The notes beneath the pieces are model-generated. The model did no database searches, was not told the DNA's origin, and was given only the letters and a program-made list of their open reading frames with translations. From Nereida sp024640765 (GTDB taxonomy: Bacteria > Pseudomonadota > Alphaproteobacteria > Rhodobacterales > Rhodobacteraceae): a stretch of DNA of 64,000 nucleotides. A program made the position numbers and the translations under genes. Below are positions 25,920 through 34,234 of this stretch, one piece after another. The number at the start of each line of letters is the position of its first letter. The first letter of the stretch is position 1. The stretch is taken from the NCBI GenBank assembly GCA_024640765.1, contig JAHEEK010000006.1, forward strand, positions 66,451-130,450, given 5' to 3'.

Positions 25920-25950
25920 TGTGATCACAGCCGAAAAAAGTGTGATCACA
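25920..25950 (-). promoter_or_regulatory. Paired TGTGATCACA operator upstream of sucC
   Basis: Two perfect TGTGATCACA decamers lie at 25920-25929 and 25941-25950, start to start 21 bp, about two helical turns. Read toward sucC, the 11-bp spacer is CTTTTTTCGGC. The pair ends 100 bp before the sucC ATG. The same arrangement with the same TTTTTCG core occurs upstream of sdhC. The expected binder is the adjacent GntR/FCD regulator; this is inference. Confidence 0.75.
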
Positions 25951-26008
25951 AATTTGGGGGCTGAAGTGATTTCTGTGACTGGATTCACACATCAGCGAAT
26001 CTTGAATA

Positions 26009-26037
26009 TAAAAAGGCGCCCCATAATGGAGCGCCTT
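26009..26037 (-). terminator. Terminator downstream of mdh
   Basis: On the minus strand AAGGCGC and GCGCCTT (26013-26037) form a stem around an inner CCATTATGG pairing, followed by a T run. It lies 22 bp after the mdh stop and separates mdh from the sucC transcription unit. Confidence 0.85.
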
Positions 26038-26058
26038 AAAGGCTGTCTAATTGGTAGT

Positions 26059-27021
26059 TTAAGCCAGTGAGTTGTCGATCTCTTTACAGGCGGACACGAG
26101 GCCCTTCACTGCGTTGATCGACTTTTCGAACATATCTTGCTCGTCTTTGTTCATCTTGATCTCGACGACGCGCTCAACACCTTCGGCGCCGATTACTGTT
26201 GGAACACCGACGTAGAACCCATCAAGGCCGTAGTTGCCATCAACGTATGCTGCACATGGCAGAACGCGCTTTTGGTCTTTGAGGTAAGCTTCGGCCATTT
26301 CAATCGCGGAGGTGGCAGGTGCGTAGAAAGCAGAACCATTGCCAAGTAAGCCAACGATCTCTGCGCCACCATCACGTGTGCGTTGAACGATTGCGTCCAT
26401 CTTTTCTTGTGTCGTCCAACCCATGTCGATCAGATCAGGGAGAGGGATGCCTGCAACGGTTGAATAGCGTACAAGCGGAACCATTGTGTCGCCGTGGCCG
26501 CCCAGAACGAAAGCTGTGACGTCTTTCATTGAGACGTTGAACTCGAGGCTCAGGAAGTGACGGAAGCGCGCGCTGTCCAAAACACCAGCCATGCCACACA
26601 CTTTGTTGTGGGGCAGACCAGAGAATTCACGAAGTGCCCAAACCATCGCGTCAAGCGGGTTGGTGATGCAGATAACAAAGGCGTTTGGTGCGTGGGCTGC
26701 AATGCCTTCACCAACAGACTTCATTACTTTCAAATTGATACCCAAAAGGTCATCACGGCTCATACCAGGCTTGCGCGGTACACCAGCTGTTACGATGCAA
26801 ACATCAGCGCCTGCGATGTCGGCATAGTCAGTCGTGCCCTTCATTGTGGCGTCGAAACCTTCGGACGGACCAGCTTCAGCAATATCGAGTGCTTTGCCTT
26901 GTGGTGTACCATCAGCAATGTCGAAGAGAACAACGTCGCCAAGCTCTTTCAGCGCTACGAGGTGAGCGAGCGTGCCGCCAATTTGTCCAGCGCCGATAAG
27001 GGCAATTTTAGGTCTGGCCAT
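26059..27021 (-). CDS. mdh: Malate dehydrogenase (NAD-dependent, LDH-like type)
   Basis: Oxidises malate to oxaloacetate in the TCA cycle. The 320-residue protein belongs to the LDH-like MDH group common in alphaproteobacteria: NAD-binding IGAGQIGGTLAHLVALKELG, the substrate-binding loop VTAGVPRKPGMSRDDLLGIN, ITNPLDAMVW, and the catalytic histidine in GGHGDTMVPLVRYS near residue 176. It has its own terminator and diverges from the TSUP gene. No TGTGATCACA site is seen before it. Confidence 0.97.
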   Translation of the reverse strand: MARPKIALIGAGQIGGTLAHLVALKELGDVVLFDIADGTPQGKALDIAEAGPSEGFDATMKGTTDYADIAGADVCIVTAGVPRKPGMSRDDLLGINLKVMKSVGEGIAAHAPNAFVICITNPLDAMVWALREFSGLPHNKVCGMAGVLDSARFRHFLSLEFNVSMKDVTAFVLGGHGDTMVPLVRYSTVAGIPLPDLIDMGWTTQEKMDAIVQRTRDGGAEIVGLLGNGSAFYAPATSAIEMAEAYLKDQKRVLPCAAYVDGNYGLDGFYVGVPTVIGAEGVERVVEIKMNKDEQDMFEKSINAVKGLVSACKEIDNSLA

Positions 27022-27187
27022 GTGAGTATCTCCGGTCAGGTGAGTTGTGAGGGTCGTGTTTCAAGGGCGGTGCCTAGACCCAAAGTATGTTGCTTGCAAG
27101 GTTTTGAATGGATGCGCACCCTTGCTGAGCTGACCTGCGCTGGCGTAAAGAAATGGCAATGCGAAAATTTTCAAGGGCTTAGCCGCG

Positions 27188-27940
27188 ATGGATCTGACAT
27201 TTTCGTTTTTCGCTCTCGCGGTACCTGCAGTGATCTTTGCGGGGATTTCAAAAGCCGGATTTGGCTCGGGCGCGGCCTTTGCGGCTGCATCGATTCTCGC
27301 GCTTGTGCTTGATCCGGCGATGGCGCTTGGAATCATGTTGCCGTTGTTGATGCTCATCGATGTTGCCGCCCTCCGGGCCTATTGGGGGAAATGGGACTGG
27401 CAAGAAGCCCGCCGTCTTATTATCGGTAGTTTGCCGGGTATCGCTGTAGCGATTTGGTTGTATCAGGTGGCAGACGCTGATGTGTTTCGCTTCTTAATCG
27501 GCGCGGTTTCTTTGTTATTTGTCGCGCTTCAGTTGGCCAAGGCGCGCAACCTAATCCCGAGCCGTGAGAAGGCATATCCGGAGTGGGCAGGAGTTTTATC
27601 TGGCTGTGTCGCAGGCTTCACAAGCTTTGTTAGTCACGCAGGCGGGCCTCCGGTGGCTGTGTATTTGCTTGCGCAACGGCTCGATAAAACGACCTATCAA
27701 GCGACCACGGTTCTTACATTCTGGGCGATCAATGCGCTCAAATCGCTTCCTTACGCCATTTTGGGCGTTTTTACGTGGCAAACGCTTTATATTGACCTTT
27801 TGCTCGCCCCATTTGCGCTGATCGGGGCGTGGCTTGGTGTTCGGGCGCATCGCATCATCTCTGAGCGCGCATTTTTCACGCTGACGTATGTTTTGTTGGT
27901 CATTACTGGCAGCAAGCTGATCTGGGACGCACTAACTTAA
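27188..27940 (+). CDS. TSUP family (TauE/SafE) permease
   Basis: Integral membrane protein of the sulfite exporter TauE/SafE family, 250 residues and about eight hydrophobic segments. The two family repeats are seen as GISKAGFGSGAAFAAAS near residue 20 and GCVAGFTSFVSHAGGPPVAV near residue 138. It may carry a sulfonate, sulfite or other small anion across the inner membrane; the substrate is not readable from sequence. It is divergent from mdh, and its 3' end overlaps the convergent small periplasmic gene by 4 bp. Confidence 0.88.
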   Translation: MDLTFSFFALAVPAVIFAGISKAGFGSGAAFAAASILALVLDPAMALGIMLPLLMLIDVAALRAYWGKWDWQEARRLIIGSLPGIAVAIWLYQVADADVFRFLIGAVSLLFVALQLAKARNLIPSREKAYPEWAGVLSGCVAGFTSFVSHAGGPPVAVYLLAQRLDKTTYQATTVLTFWAINALKSLPYAILGVFTWQTLYIDLLLAPFALIGAWLGVRAHRIISERAFFTLTYVLLVITGSKLIWDALT

Positions 27941-28221
27941 ATGCTTTTGCCGATCACGCTTAGCTTATCTGTCTTTTCAAATGCACGGCCCGAAGCAACA
28001 AGGCAGGTGGGGCCGGCCGCTTTAGTTACAGTAATGGTCCAGCTGCCCGTAGCGTTTGAAGCGAATATCTCGACCAAAGCGTTATCCGCGCCAAGGCCAA
28101 CAGATTGTCGTGTCTCACCATATTTCGTGGAAAGGTTATCCACAATTGTTGCCCTGTTTCCGCATTGGGCCAAATGTTGACTGGACGCAGCTAACGTCAT
28201 TGCGGCTAGCAATAAATTCAT
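27937..28221 (-). CDS. Small secreted hypothetical protein
   Basis: A 94-residue protein with an N-terminal signal (MNLLLAAMTLAASSQHLA) and a short mature domain with one Cys near its start (QCGNRATIVDNL) and one near the end (GPTCLVASG), possibly a disulphide. It also has GSWTITVTKAAG. The pattern is like conserved small periplasmic proteins of unknown function in alphaproteobacteria. GAGGA lies eight bases before ATG 28221, which I prefer to the ATG at 28242. It is convergent with the TSUP gene and divergent from the mcl2-type gene. Confidence 0.72.
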   Translation of the reverse strand: MNLLLAAMTLAASSQHLAQCGNRATIVDNLSTKYGETRQSVGLGADNALVEIFASNATGSWTITVTKAAGPTCLVASGRAFEKTDKLSVIGKSI

Positions 28222-28381
28222 ACCAAAATTCCTCGTAAACAAACACGCGCCACATATCCCATACTAACTTTTTCATTTGGTGAACTTGGGTCAAGCGCTG
28301 CATCGCAGCAATTCGTGCTTGTAATCATCGCATGAATAATGCGATGTCTGCGCAAGATAATTACTCAATAGAGGTAAGAAG

Positions 28382-29221
28382 ATGTCTCAGCGCCCCGTCC
28401 GTTCCGTCCTTTATATTCCGGCTTCAAAAGAGCGTGCCCTTGAAAAGGCCGAAGGTTTGGCGTGCGACGCGATCATTTTCGATCTTGAGGACGCAGTTGC
28501 CATCGATGAAAAAGTACCTGCGCGTGATTTATTAGCCGAAACACTTCCGACAGCCGATTATGGCGCGCGTTTGCGGATTGTACGTGTGAATGGGCTTGAT
28601 ACCAATTGGGGCCGTGAGGATGTTTTGAGTGTTGCAGATGCAGATGCTGTTCTGCTTCCCAAAGTTAATTCCGCCGCAGATGTAGATGCCATTGCGGCAT
28701 TAACGAGCTTGCCGATTTGGGCGATGATGGAAACACCTTTGGGTATTCTTAACGCCGCTGAAATTGCGGCCCATCCCCGCCTTGAGGGGATGGTTATGGG
28801 CACCAACGATTTGACAAAAGATCTCAATACGCGTCACCGGCCGGATCGTGAACCGCTGCTTACGTCGTTGCAGATGTGCCTGCTTGCAGCGCGTGCCCAC
28901 GGGGTCACTATTGTCGATGGGGTTTACAATGCCTTTAAGGATGATGCGGGCCTGAAGGTGGAATGTGACCAAGGTCGTGACATGGGATTTGAGGGTAAAA
29001 CCTTGATTCATCCTGCACAGCTGGACGTTGCTAATACGGCTTTCGCACCGTCAGAGGCCGAAATTGATCTGTCGAAGCGCCAAATCGAAGCGTTCGAACA
29101 AGCAGAGCGCGACGGGCAGGGTGTTGCTGTTGTGGACGGAAAGATCGTAGAAAACCTTCATATCGTAACGGCGCGCGCGACGCTCGCAAAAGTGCACGCC
29201 ATTCAGGCAATGAAGGATTAA
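28382..29221 (+). CDS. mcl2: (3S)-malyl-CoA thioesterase (Mcl2-type CitE family protein)
   Basis: HpcH/HpaI aldolase-citrate lyase family member, 279 residues: SVLYIPASKERALEKA, DAIIFDLEDAV with metal-binding Asp/Glu, MMETPLGILNA, GTNDLTKDLN and GFEGKTLIHPAQ. In Rhodobacter sphaeroides the shorter paralogue Mcl2 hydrolyses (3S)-malyl-CoA to malate, while the longer Mcl1 (about 318 residues) is the lyase. Length and position between mdh and mch favour Mcl2. A citrate lyase beta-like function is a less likely alternative. It probably leads an operon with nnrU, DUF1737 and mch. Confidence 0.85.
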   Translation: MSQRPVRSVLYIPASKERALEKAEGLACDAIIFDLEDAVAIDEKVPARDLLAETLPTADYGARLRIVRVNGLDTNWGREDVLSVADADAVLLPKVNSAADVDAIAALTSLPIWAMMETPLGILNAAEIAAHPRLEGMVMGTNDLTKDLNTRHRPDREPLLTSLQMCLLAARAHGVTIVDGVYNAFKDDAGLKVECDQGRDMGFEGKTLIHPAQLDVANTAFAPSEAEIDLSKRQIEAFEQAERDGQGVAVVDGKIVENLHIVTARATLAKVHAIQAMKD

Positions 29222-29224
29222 ATA

Positions 29225-29779
29225 ATGGGTCTTCTGATCGCAGGTGTTATTTTGTGGAGTGCTGCGCACTTCTTTAAACGGTTAGCGCCCGCAGCGCGGG
29301 CAGGGCTGGGCGATAAAGGACGCCTTTTGGTGACTGCGGCTTTGGGCGCAAGCTTGCTCATGATGATTTTCGGCTACCGAATGGCGGACTTCATCCCTGT
29401 TTATACGCCACCGGAGTGGGCGCGCGGTGTGAACAACCTCGCCATGATTGCAGCATTTTATGTTTTTGGGGCGTCTGCTGCGAAGCCCGCGAAAGTCTGG
29501 CTCGGTACGAAACTTCGCCACCCACAACTTGCTGCAGTGGCGATTTGGGCGGTGGCGCATTTGCTGGTCAATGGTGATGCGGCTTCTTTGGTGTTGTTCG
29601 GCGGACTGCTGGCATGGGCTTTTGGCGCCATGGCTTTGATCAATCGTGCAGAAGGGACGTGGGACGTGCCTGCTCAGGCATCAGTGAAAAAGGAAATCAC
29701 CCTCATCGTGATTACGGTGGTTCTTTACAGTCTTGTTGCGGCTATTCACATCTGGCTGGGTGTGAACCCGTTCGTTTAA
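29225..29779 (+). CDS. NnrU family membrane protein
   Basis: Membrane protein of the NnrU family (PF07298), 184 residues with about five hydrophobic segments. WSAAHFFKRLAPAARAGLGDKG at the start and HPQLAAVAIWAVAHLLVNGD in the middle are family hallmarks. NnrU was first linked to nitrite/nitric oxide metabolism, but most members lie outside denitrification loci, as here. It starts 3 nt after the mcl2-type stop, so co-transcription is likely. Confidence 0.88.
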   Translation: MGLLIAGVILWSAAHFFKRLAPAARAGLGDKGRLLVTAALGASLLMMIFGYRMADFIPVYTPPEWARGVNNLAMIAAFYVFGASAAKPAKVWLGTKLRHPQLAAVAIWAVAHLLVNGDAASLVLFGGLLAWAFGAMALINRAEGTWDVPAQASVKKEITLIVITVVLYSLVAAIHIWLGVNPFV

Positions 29780-29794
29780 TTGAAGGTGAAAGCT

Positions 29795-29998
29795 GTGAAA
29801 CTGTATCGATTTTTGTCCGAAGATGACACGTCTGACTTCTGCCACAAGGTGACGGATGCCTTGAATAAAGGATGGGAGCTTTACGGCGGCCCGACCCAAG
29901 CATGGGATGCCGCAAACGGAGTGATGCGCTGTGGTCAGGCCGTGACCAAAGAGGTTGAGGGCACCTACACGCGCGACACAAAGCTCGGCGAACATTAA
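29795..29998 (+). CDS. DUF1737 domain protein
   Basis: Small protein of about 67 residues with a DUF1737 domain: VKLYRFLSEDDTSDFCHKVT, then GWELYGGPTQ. This is the pattern of a short alpha/beta domain of unknown function. GTG 29795 is preferred since AAGG lies upstream; TTG 29780 would give 72 residues. It sits in the gene string mcl2-nnrU-DUF1737-mch with small gaps. Confidence 0.8.
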   Translation: MKLYRFLSEDDTSDFCHKVTDALNKGWELYGGPTQAWDAANGVMRCGQAVTKEVEGTYTRDTKLGEH

Positions 29999-30016
29999 GA
30001 TCAGAAAGGCACTTAC

Positions 30017-31051
30017 ATGACCTCAAACAAAACAAACGCGGGCCGCTTTTTTGAAGACTATGCGGTCGGTGATGTGATCCGTCATGCGGTGCCTCGAACG
30101 CTATCTGGGGGGGAGCGCGCACTTTACCACGCGCTCTACCCTGCGCGTCACGCGCTTTATTCGTCTGACCAGTTTGCACAATCGTGCGGGCTGCGCGGTA
30201 GCCCCATCGATGACATGATCGTTTTTCATACGGTCTTTGGCAAAACCGTACCTGACATCTCTTTGAATGCAGTCGCAAATTTGGGGTATGCCGAGGCACG
30301 TTTTTTGAAGCCTGTTTGGGCTGGTGATACGCTACGATCTACATCAGAGGTGATCGGAGTTAAGCAAAATTCCAACGGCAAAACTGGTGTGGTTTGGGTG
30401 TGTACACGCGGCTTGAACCAGCATGATGATGTTGTGCTGGAATACGTGCGTTGGGTCATGGTGCGCAAAAATAACCTTGATGCACCCGCACCGCAGGCAG
30501 TGATACCCGAACTGAGTGACGTGGTCCCTGCGAGCGAGTTGAACGTACCCGAGGGACTTGATTTCAACGCCTATGATACGGAACCGGCTGGTGAAGCGCA
30601 CCGGCTTGGTGATTATGCAGTCGGTGAGATCATTGATCATGTTGACGGGGTCACCGTTGAAGAAGCCGAGCATATGCTTGCGACGCGTCTTTGGCAAAAC
30701 ACCGCCAAGGTTCATTTTGACGCCACCAACCGGCCAGATGGCAAGCGGTTGATTTACGGTGGTCACGTCATCTCAATGGCCCGTGCTTTGTCATTTAATG
30801 GGCTGGCAAATGCGCAAATCATAGCTGGCATCAACTCTGGTGCCCATGCGAACCCGTGTTTTGCAGGTGATACAATACGTGCGTGGTCCGAAGTCTTGGA
30901 CACTGCACAAACCGCCGCGCCGGGTGTTGGTGCGATCCGGTTGAGGCTTGTGGCGACAAAGGGTGATGCAGGAATTCTACGTGGGGACGACGGGAAATAT
31001 GCACCAGACGTGCTGCTTGATCTGGATTATTGGGCGCTGATGCCGACTTAG
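30017..31051 (+). CDS. mch: Mesaconyl-CoA hydratase (MaoC-like, Mch)
   Basis: Hydrates mesaconyl-C1-CoA to beta-methylmalyl-CoA in the ethylmalonyl-CoA pathway. The 344-residue protein contains two hotdog/MaoC-like halves: FFEDYAVGDVIRHAVPRTLS in the first and YAVGEIIDHVDGVTVEEAEH in the second. The length matches Rhodobacter Mch (about 343). Position between the mcl2-type gene and sdhC mirrors that genome as I recall it. No other MaoC proteins of this size and context are likely. It begins 18 nt after the DUF1737 gene. Confidence 0.92.
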   Translation: MTSNKTNAGRFFEDYAVGDVIRHAVPRTLSGGERALYHALYPARHALYSSDQFAQSCGLRGSPIDDMIVFHTVFGKTVPDISLNAVANLGYAEARFLKPVWAGDTLRSTSEVIGVKQNSNGKTGVVWVCTRGLNQHDDVVLEYVRWVMVRKNNLDAPAPQAVIPELSDVVPASELNVPEGLDFNAYDTEPAGEAHRLGDYAVGEIIDHVDGVTVEEAEHMLATRLWQNTAKVHFDATNRPDGKRLIYGGHVISMARALSFNGLANAQIIAGINSGAHANPCFAGDTIRAWSEVLDTAQTAAPGVGAIRLRLVATKGDAGILRGDDGKYAPDVLLDLDYWALMPT

Positions 31052-31078
31052 GCGTCTATGAACGCGAGAGCCCCTAAA

Positions 31079-31109
31079 TGTGATCACAGATTTTTCGTGT
31101 GTGATCACA
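31079..31109 (+). promoter_or_regulatory. Paired TGTGATCACA operator upstream of sdhC
   Basis: TGTGATCACA occurs at 31079-31088 and 31100-31109, again 21 bp apart, with spacer GATTTTTCGTG. The spacer shares TTTTTCG in the same position and orientation as the sucC element. A further palindrome, TTTTTCGAAAAA, abuts it at 31110-31121. The pair ends about 150 bp before the sdhC ATG. Confidence 0.75.
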
Positions 31110-31211
31110 TTTTTCGAAAAAGATGCGAATTAGGACAATTCGAAGCAGTTTTTCTCGATCTGCGCGCGTGACTCACATTCAAAAAGAGATACAAAGGGGT
31201 TAGCCCCGCCG

Positions 31212-31233
31212 TGCGACCTTTTTAAGGTGCGCA
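31212..31233 (+). promoter_or_regulatory. 5' leader hairpin before sdhC
   Basis: TGCG-ACCTT (31212-31220) pairs with AAGGT and CGCA (31224-31233) around a TTT loop, with one bulged G. It lies 26 nt before the sdhC ATG and could influence translation or stability of the sdh mRNA. No known riboswitch matches. Confidence 0.35.
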
Positions 31234-31258
31234 TTGCAAGCCAACGAAGGGAACACCT

Positions 31259-31642
31259 ATGGCCGATGTAAATCGTGGCAATCGCCCGCTTTCGCCGCAT
31301 TTGGCAATTTACCGTCCTCAGTTGACGTCAATGACGTCGATCCTGACGCGGATTACTGGCAATGCACTTTTGATCTCAACTTTGCTTGTCGTGTGGTGGT
31401 TTTTGTCCGCTGCTATTTCGCCGGAGTACTTTGCGTACGCTGACGGTGTTCTGACCAGCTGGTTTGGCGACATTGTATTGACGCTTTCTGTGTTGGGCCT
31501 TTGGTACCACACGCTGGCCGGCCTGCGTCACCTTATCTGGGATATGGGATACGGCCTTGAGGTGGAGCAGGCTGAAAAGATGGGCATCGTCTGCCTCGTT
31601 GGTTCAGTCGTTCTGACCCTTATTACTGTCCTCGTCGTTTAA
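31259..31642 (+). CDS. sdhC: Succinate dehydrogenase cytochrome b556 subunit
   Basis: Membrane anchor subunit of complex II that binds haem b and quinone. The 127-residue protein carries RPLSPHLAIYRPQLTSMTSI at the N-terminus (SPHL motif), three membrane segments, and WYHTLAGLRHLIWDMG with the haem-ligand histidine region. It opens the sdhCDA-lipoprotein-sdhB gene string; the 208-bp region before it contains the paired palindromes. Confidence 0.96.
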   Translation: MADVNRGNRPLSPHLAIYRPQLTSMTSILTRITGNALLISTLLVVWWFLSAAISPEYFAYADGVLTSWFGDIVLTLSVLGLWYHTLAGLRHLIWDMGYGLEVEQAEKMGIVCLVGSVVLTLITVLVV

Positions 31643-31657
31643 TCGGAGCGCACAAAC

Positions 31658-32029
31658 ATGGCTTATTTGACAGATCGCAAACGCGCCGCTGGACTTGGGG
31701 CTGCGAAGACAGGCACGGAACATCATTGGTCCATGATGGTCTCCTCTGTGGCCTTGCTTTTGCTGGTCCCACTCTTCGTTTTCACCGTCGGTCCTGTAAT
31801 CGGCAGCAACCACGGCGAAATGGTCGCATATTTTGCAAAACCTTTCCCTGCTATTGTAGCAGCATTCACACTGACCGTGGGTTTGATGCACTTTAAGAAT
31901 GGCGCACAGACCCTTATCGAAGACTACGTACACGGCCCCGCTAAGAAGCTGACAATCATTAGTGTGATTTGTCTCAGCTACGCGGCCGCCGGAACCGCCC
32001 TTTTCTCAATTGCGCGCATCGCGCTGTAA
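31658..32029 (+). CDS. sdhD: Succinate dehydrogenase hydrophobic membrane anchor
   Basis: Second membrane anchor of complex II, 123 residues with three hydrophobic stretches. GTEHHWSMMVSSVALLLLVP opens the first helix and VGLMHFKNGAQTLIEDYVHG contains the conserved His and the acidic D-Y pair used in haem and quinone binding. It is 15 nt after sdhC and 15 nt before sdhA. Confidence 0.94.
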   Translation: MAYLTDRKRAAGLGAAKTGTEHHWSMMVSSVALLLLVPLFVFTVGPVIGSNHGEMVAYFAKPFPAIVAAFTLTVGLMHFKNGAQTLIEDYVHGPAKKLTIISVICLSYAAAGTALFSIARIAL

Positions 32030-32044
32030 TATCGGAGCACACTC

Positions 32045-33850
32045 ATGACTGCATACGATTACGAAACACACGAATATGACGTAGTTGTCGTTGGCGCCGG
32101 TGGCGCCGGCCTGCGTGCAACGCTTGGTATGGCTGAGCAGGGCTTGCGTACGGCCTGTGTAACCAAGGTTTTCCCAACCCGCTCGCACACAGTTGCAGCG
32201 CAGGGTGGCATCGCGGCCTCTTTGTCTAACATGGGTCCTGATAACTGGCAGTGGCACATGTATGACACTGTCAAAGGATCTGACTGGCTGGGTGATACGG
32301 ATGCTATGGAGTATCTGGCGCGCGAAGCACCCAAGGCCGTTTATGAGCTTGAGCACTACGGTGTGCCTTTCTCACGGACCGAAGAAGGCAAAATTTACCA
32401 ACGCCCCTTTGGTGGTCACACAACCGAATTCGGCGAAGGCCCGCCCGTGCAGCGTACCTGTGCTGCAGCGGACCGTACTGGTCACGCGATCTTGCACACG
32501 CTTTACGGTCAAAGCCTGAAGAACAACGCCGAGTTCTACATTGAGTATTTCGCAATCGACTTGATCATGTCTGATGACGGTCAGTGTCAGGGTGTTCTGT
32601 GCTGGAAGCTTGATGACGGAACGCTGCACCTGTTCAGCGCGAAAATGGTTGTCCTGGCCACCGGCGGTTATGGCCGTGCGTACTTCAGCGCAACGTCTGC
32701 CCACACATGTACTGGTGATGGGGGCGGTATGGTTGCTCGTGCTGGTCTGCCTCTGCAGGACATGGAATTTGTTCAATTCCACCCCACTGGTATTTACGGT
32801 GCAGGTTGCCTCATCACAGAAGGTGCGCGCGGCGAGGGTGGTTATTTGACCAACTCCGAGGGCGAGCGCTTTATGGAGCGGTACGCGCCAACTTACAAAG
32901 ACCTTGCCAGCCGTGATGTTGTTTCGCGCTGCATGACGATGGAAATTCGTGAAGGTCGCGGTGTTGGGGCAGAAGGCGATCACATCCACCTCCACCTGAA
33001 CCACTTGCCAAAAGAGACGCTTGATCTGCGCTTGCCCGGTATTTCGGAATCCGCACGGATTTTCGCAGGTGTTGACCTGACCAAAGAGCCGATCCCAGTG
33101 CTTCCGACTGTGCACTATAATATGGGTGGTATTCCAACGAACTATTGGGGGGAAGTTCTTGCCCCGACCAAAGATAATCCTGACAACGTTGCACCGGGCC
33201 TTATGGCTGTTGGTGAAGCGGGTTGTGCGAGTGTTCACGGCGCAAACCGTTTGGGTTCAAACTCACTGATTGACTTGGTTGTGTTCGGTCGTGCCGCTGC
33301 GATCCGCGCGGCGGAAGTTGTTGACCCGAAAACGCCTGTCCCAACGCCGAACCAACGTTCTGTAGAAGCTGCGATCAGCCGCTTTGACGGGTTGCGTTAC
33401 GCCAAAGGTCACGTGCCAACTGCTGAGCTTCGTCTTGATATGCAAAAGACAATGCAGTCAGACGCAGCCGTGTTCCGTACAGACAAAACTCTGGCAGAAG
33501 GGGTCGAAAAGATGAACGACGTCGCCGCACGCATGAGCGATGTTCAGGTGACCGACACATCAATGGTTTGGAACTCAGACCTGATGGAAACGCTTGAGCT
33601 TGGTAACCTTCTGCCAAACGCAGTTGCTACCGTTGTGGCCGCTGAGGCGCGCAAGGAATCACGCGGTGCACACGCCCACGAAGATTATCCGGATCGTGAC
33701 GACGAGAACTGGCGCAAGCACAGCCTCGTTTGGTTCGAGGGTATGAAGGCGGGCTTGGGTTATCGCGGTGTTCACCTGAACCCATTGACCAGCCACAACG
33801 ACGGCGGCATCGACCTGAAGAAAATCGCGCCAAAGGCACGTGTCTACTAA
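32045..33850 (+). CDS. sdhA: Succinate dehydrogenase flavoprotein subunit
   Basis: Catalytic subunit oxidising succinate to fumarate. The 601-residue protein has FAD-binding VVVGAGGAGLRATLGM, the covalent FAD histidine in TRSHTVAAQGG, substrate-site QFHPTGIYG and GARGEGGYL, the HGANRLGSNSLIDLVVFGRA signature and the C-terminal domain. It is full length and follows sdhD by 15 nt. Confidence 0.98.
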   Translation: MTAYDYETHEYDVVVVGAGGAGLRATLGMAEQGLRTACVTKVFPTRSHTVAAQGGIAASLSNMGPDNWQWHMYDTVKGSDWLGDTDAMEYLAREAPKAVYELEHYGVPFSRTEEGKIYQRPFGGHTTEFGEGPPVQRTCAAADRTGHAILHTLYGQSLKNNAEFYIEYFAIDLIMSDDGQCQGVLCWKLDDGTLHLFSAKMVVLATGGYGRAYFSATSAHTCTGDGGGMVARAGLPLQDMEFVQFHPTGIYGAGCLITEGARGEGGYLTNSEGERFMERYAPTYKDLASRDVVSRCMTMEIREGRGVGAEGDHIHLHLNHLPKETLDLRLPGISESARIFAGVDLTKEPIPVLPTVHYNMGGIPTNYWGEVLAPTKDNPDNVAPGLMAVGEAGCASVHGANRLGSNSLIDLVVFGRAAAIRAAEVVDPKTPVPTPNQRSVEAAISRFDGLRYAKGHVPTAELRLDMQKTMQSDAAVFRTDKTLAEGVEKMNDVAARMSDVQVTDTSMVWNSDLMETLELGNLLPNAVATVVAAEARKESRGAHAHEDYPDRDDENWRKHSLVWFEGMKAGLGYRGVHLNPLTSHNDGGIDLKKIAPKARVY

Positions 33851-33893
33851 TGGTGCGCTGCTTTGCGATAACTTCATTGGCAGGAGCGTTAGC

Positions 33894-34223
33894 ATGATCC
33901 GTGCTGCGCTTTGCCTTTCTGCGGTGCTGGCCCTTGGTGCCTGTGACAAAGCCGAGCAGGCCGTCGATAAAGCGGCCCGCACAACGGCCAAAGCCGCTGT
34001 GGATGAGGTCCTCGTAACGCAGTTTCCGTTTATCCCGAAGAACCAGATCACACCCTATTCTGACTGTGTGATCGATAGTGCATCATCTGGTGAAATTCTG
34101 TCACTGACCCGCGACGCGATTGGTCAAATCAGTCAGAGCACTTTGAACACGGTTCAAACCATTCTCACACGACCCGAAGCGATTAAGTGTATCGCCGAAG
34201 CGGGTCTGACAACTCAAGGCTAA
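33894..34223 (+). CDS. Small putative lipoprotein between sdhA and sdhB
   Basis: A 109-residue protein with a lipoprotein-type signal: MIRAALCLSAVLALGACDKA, with the probable lipidated Cys at residue 17. The rest is amphipathic and alpha-helical (KAARTTAKAAVDEVL) and contains Cys residues in YSDCVIDS and AIKCIAEAGL. ATG 33894 has GGAG nearby; a longer frame from 33840 overlaps sdhA without a signal. Not recognised as a named family. Its position inside the sdh operon suggests co-expression with complex II. Confidence 0.8.
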   Translation: MIRAALCLSAVLALGACDKAEQAVDKAARTTAKAAVDEVLVTQFPFIPKNQITPYSDCVIDSASSGEILSLTRDAIGQISQSTLNTVQTILTRPEAIKCIAEAGLTTQG

Positions 34224-34234
34224 GGAGAAATTCC

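Noticed and set aside
32372..33238. Minus-strand ORF of 288 codons within sdhA
   Set aside because: The opposite frame of sdhA, which has full family conservation; codon pattern follows sdhA.
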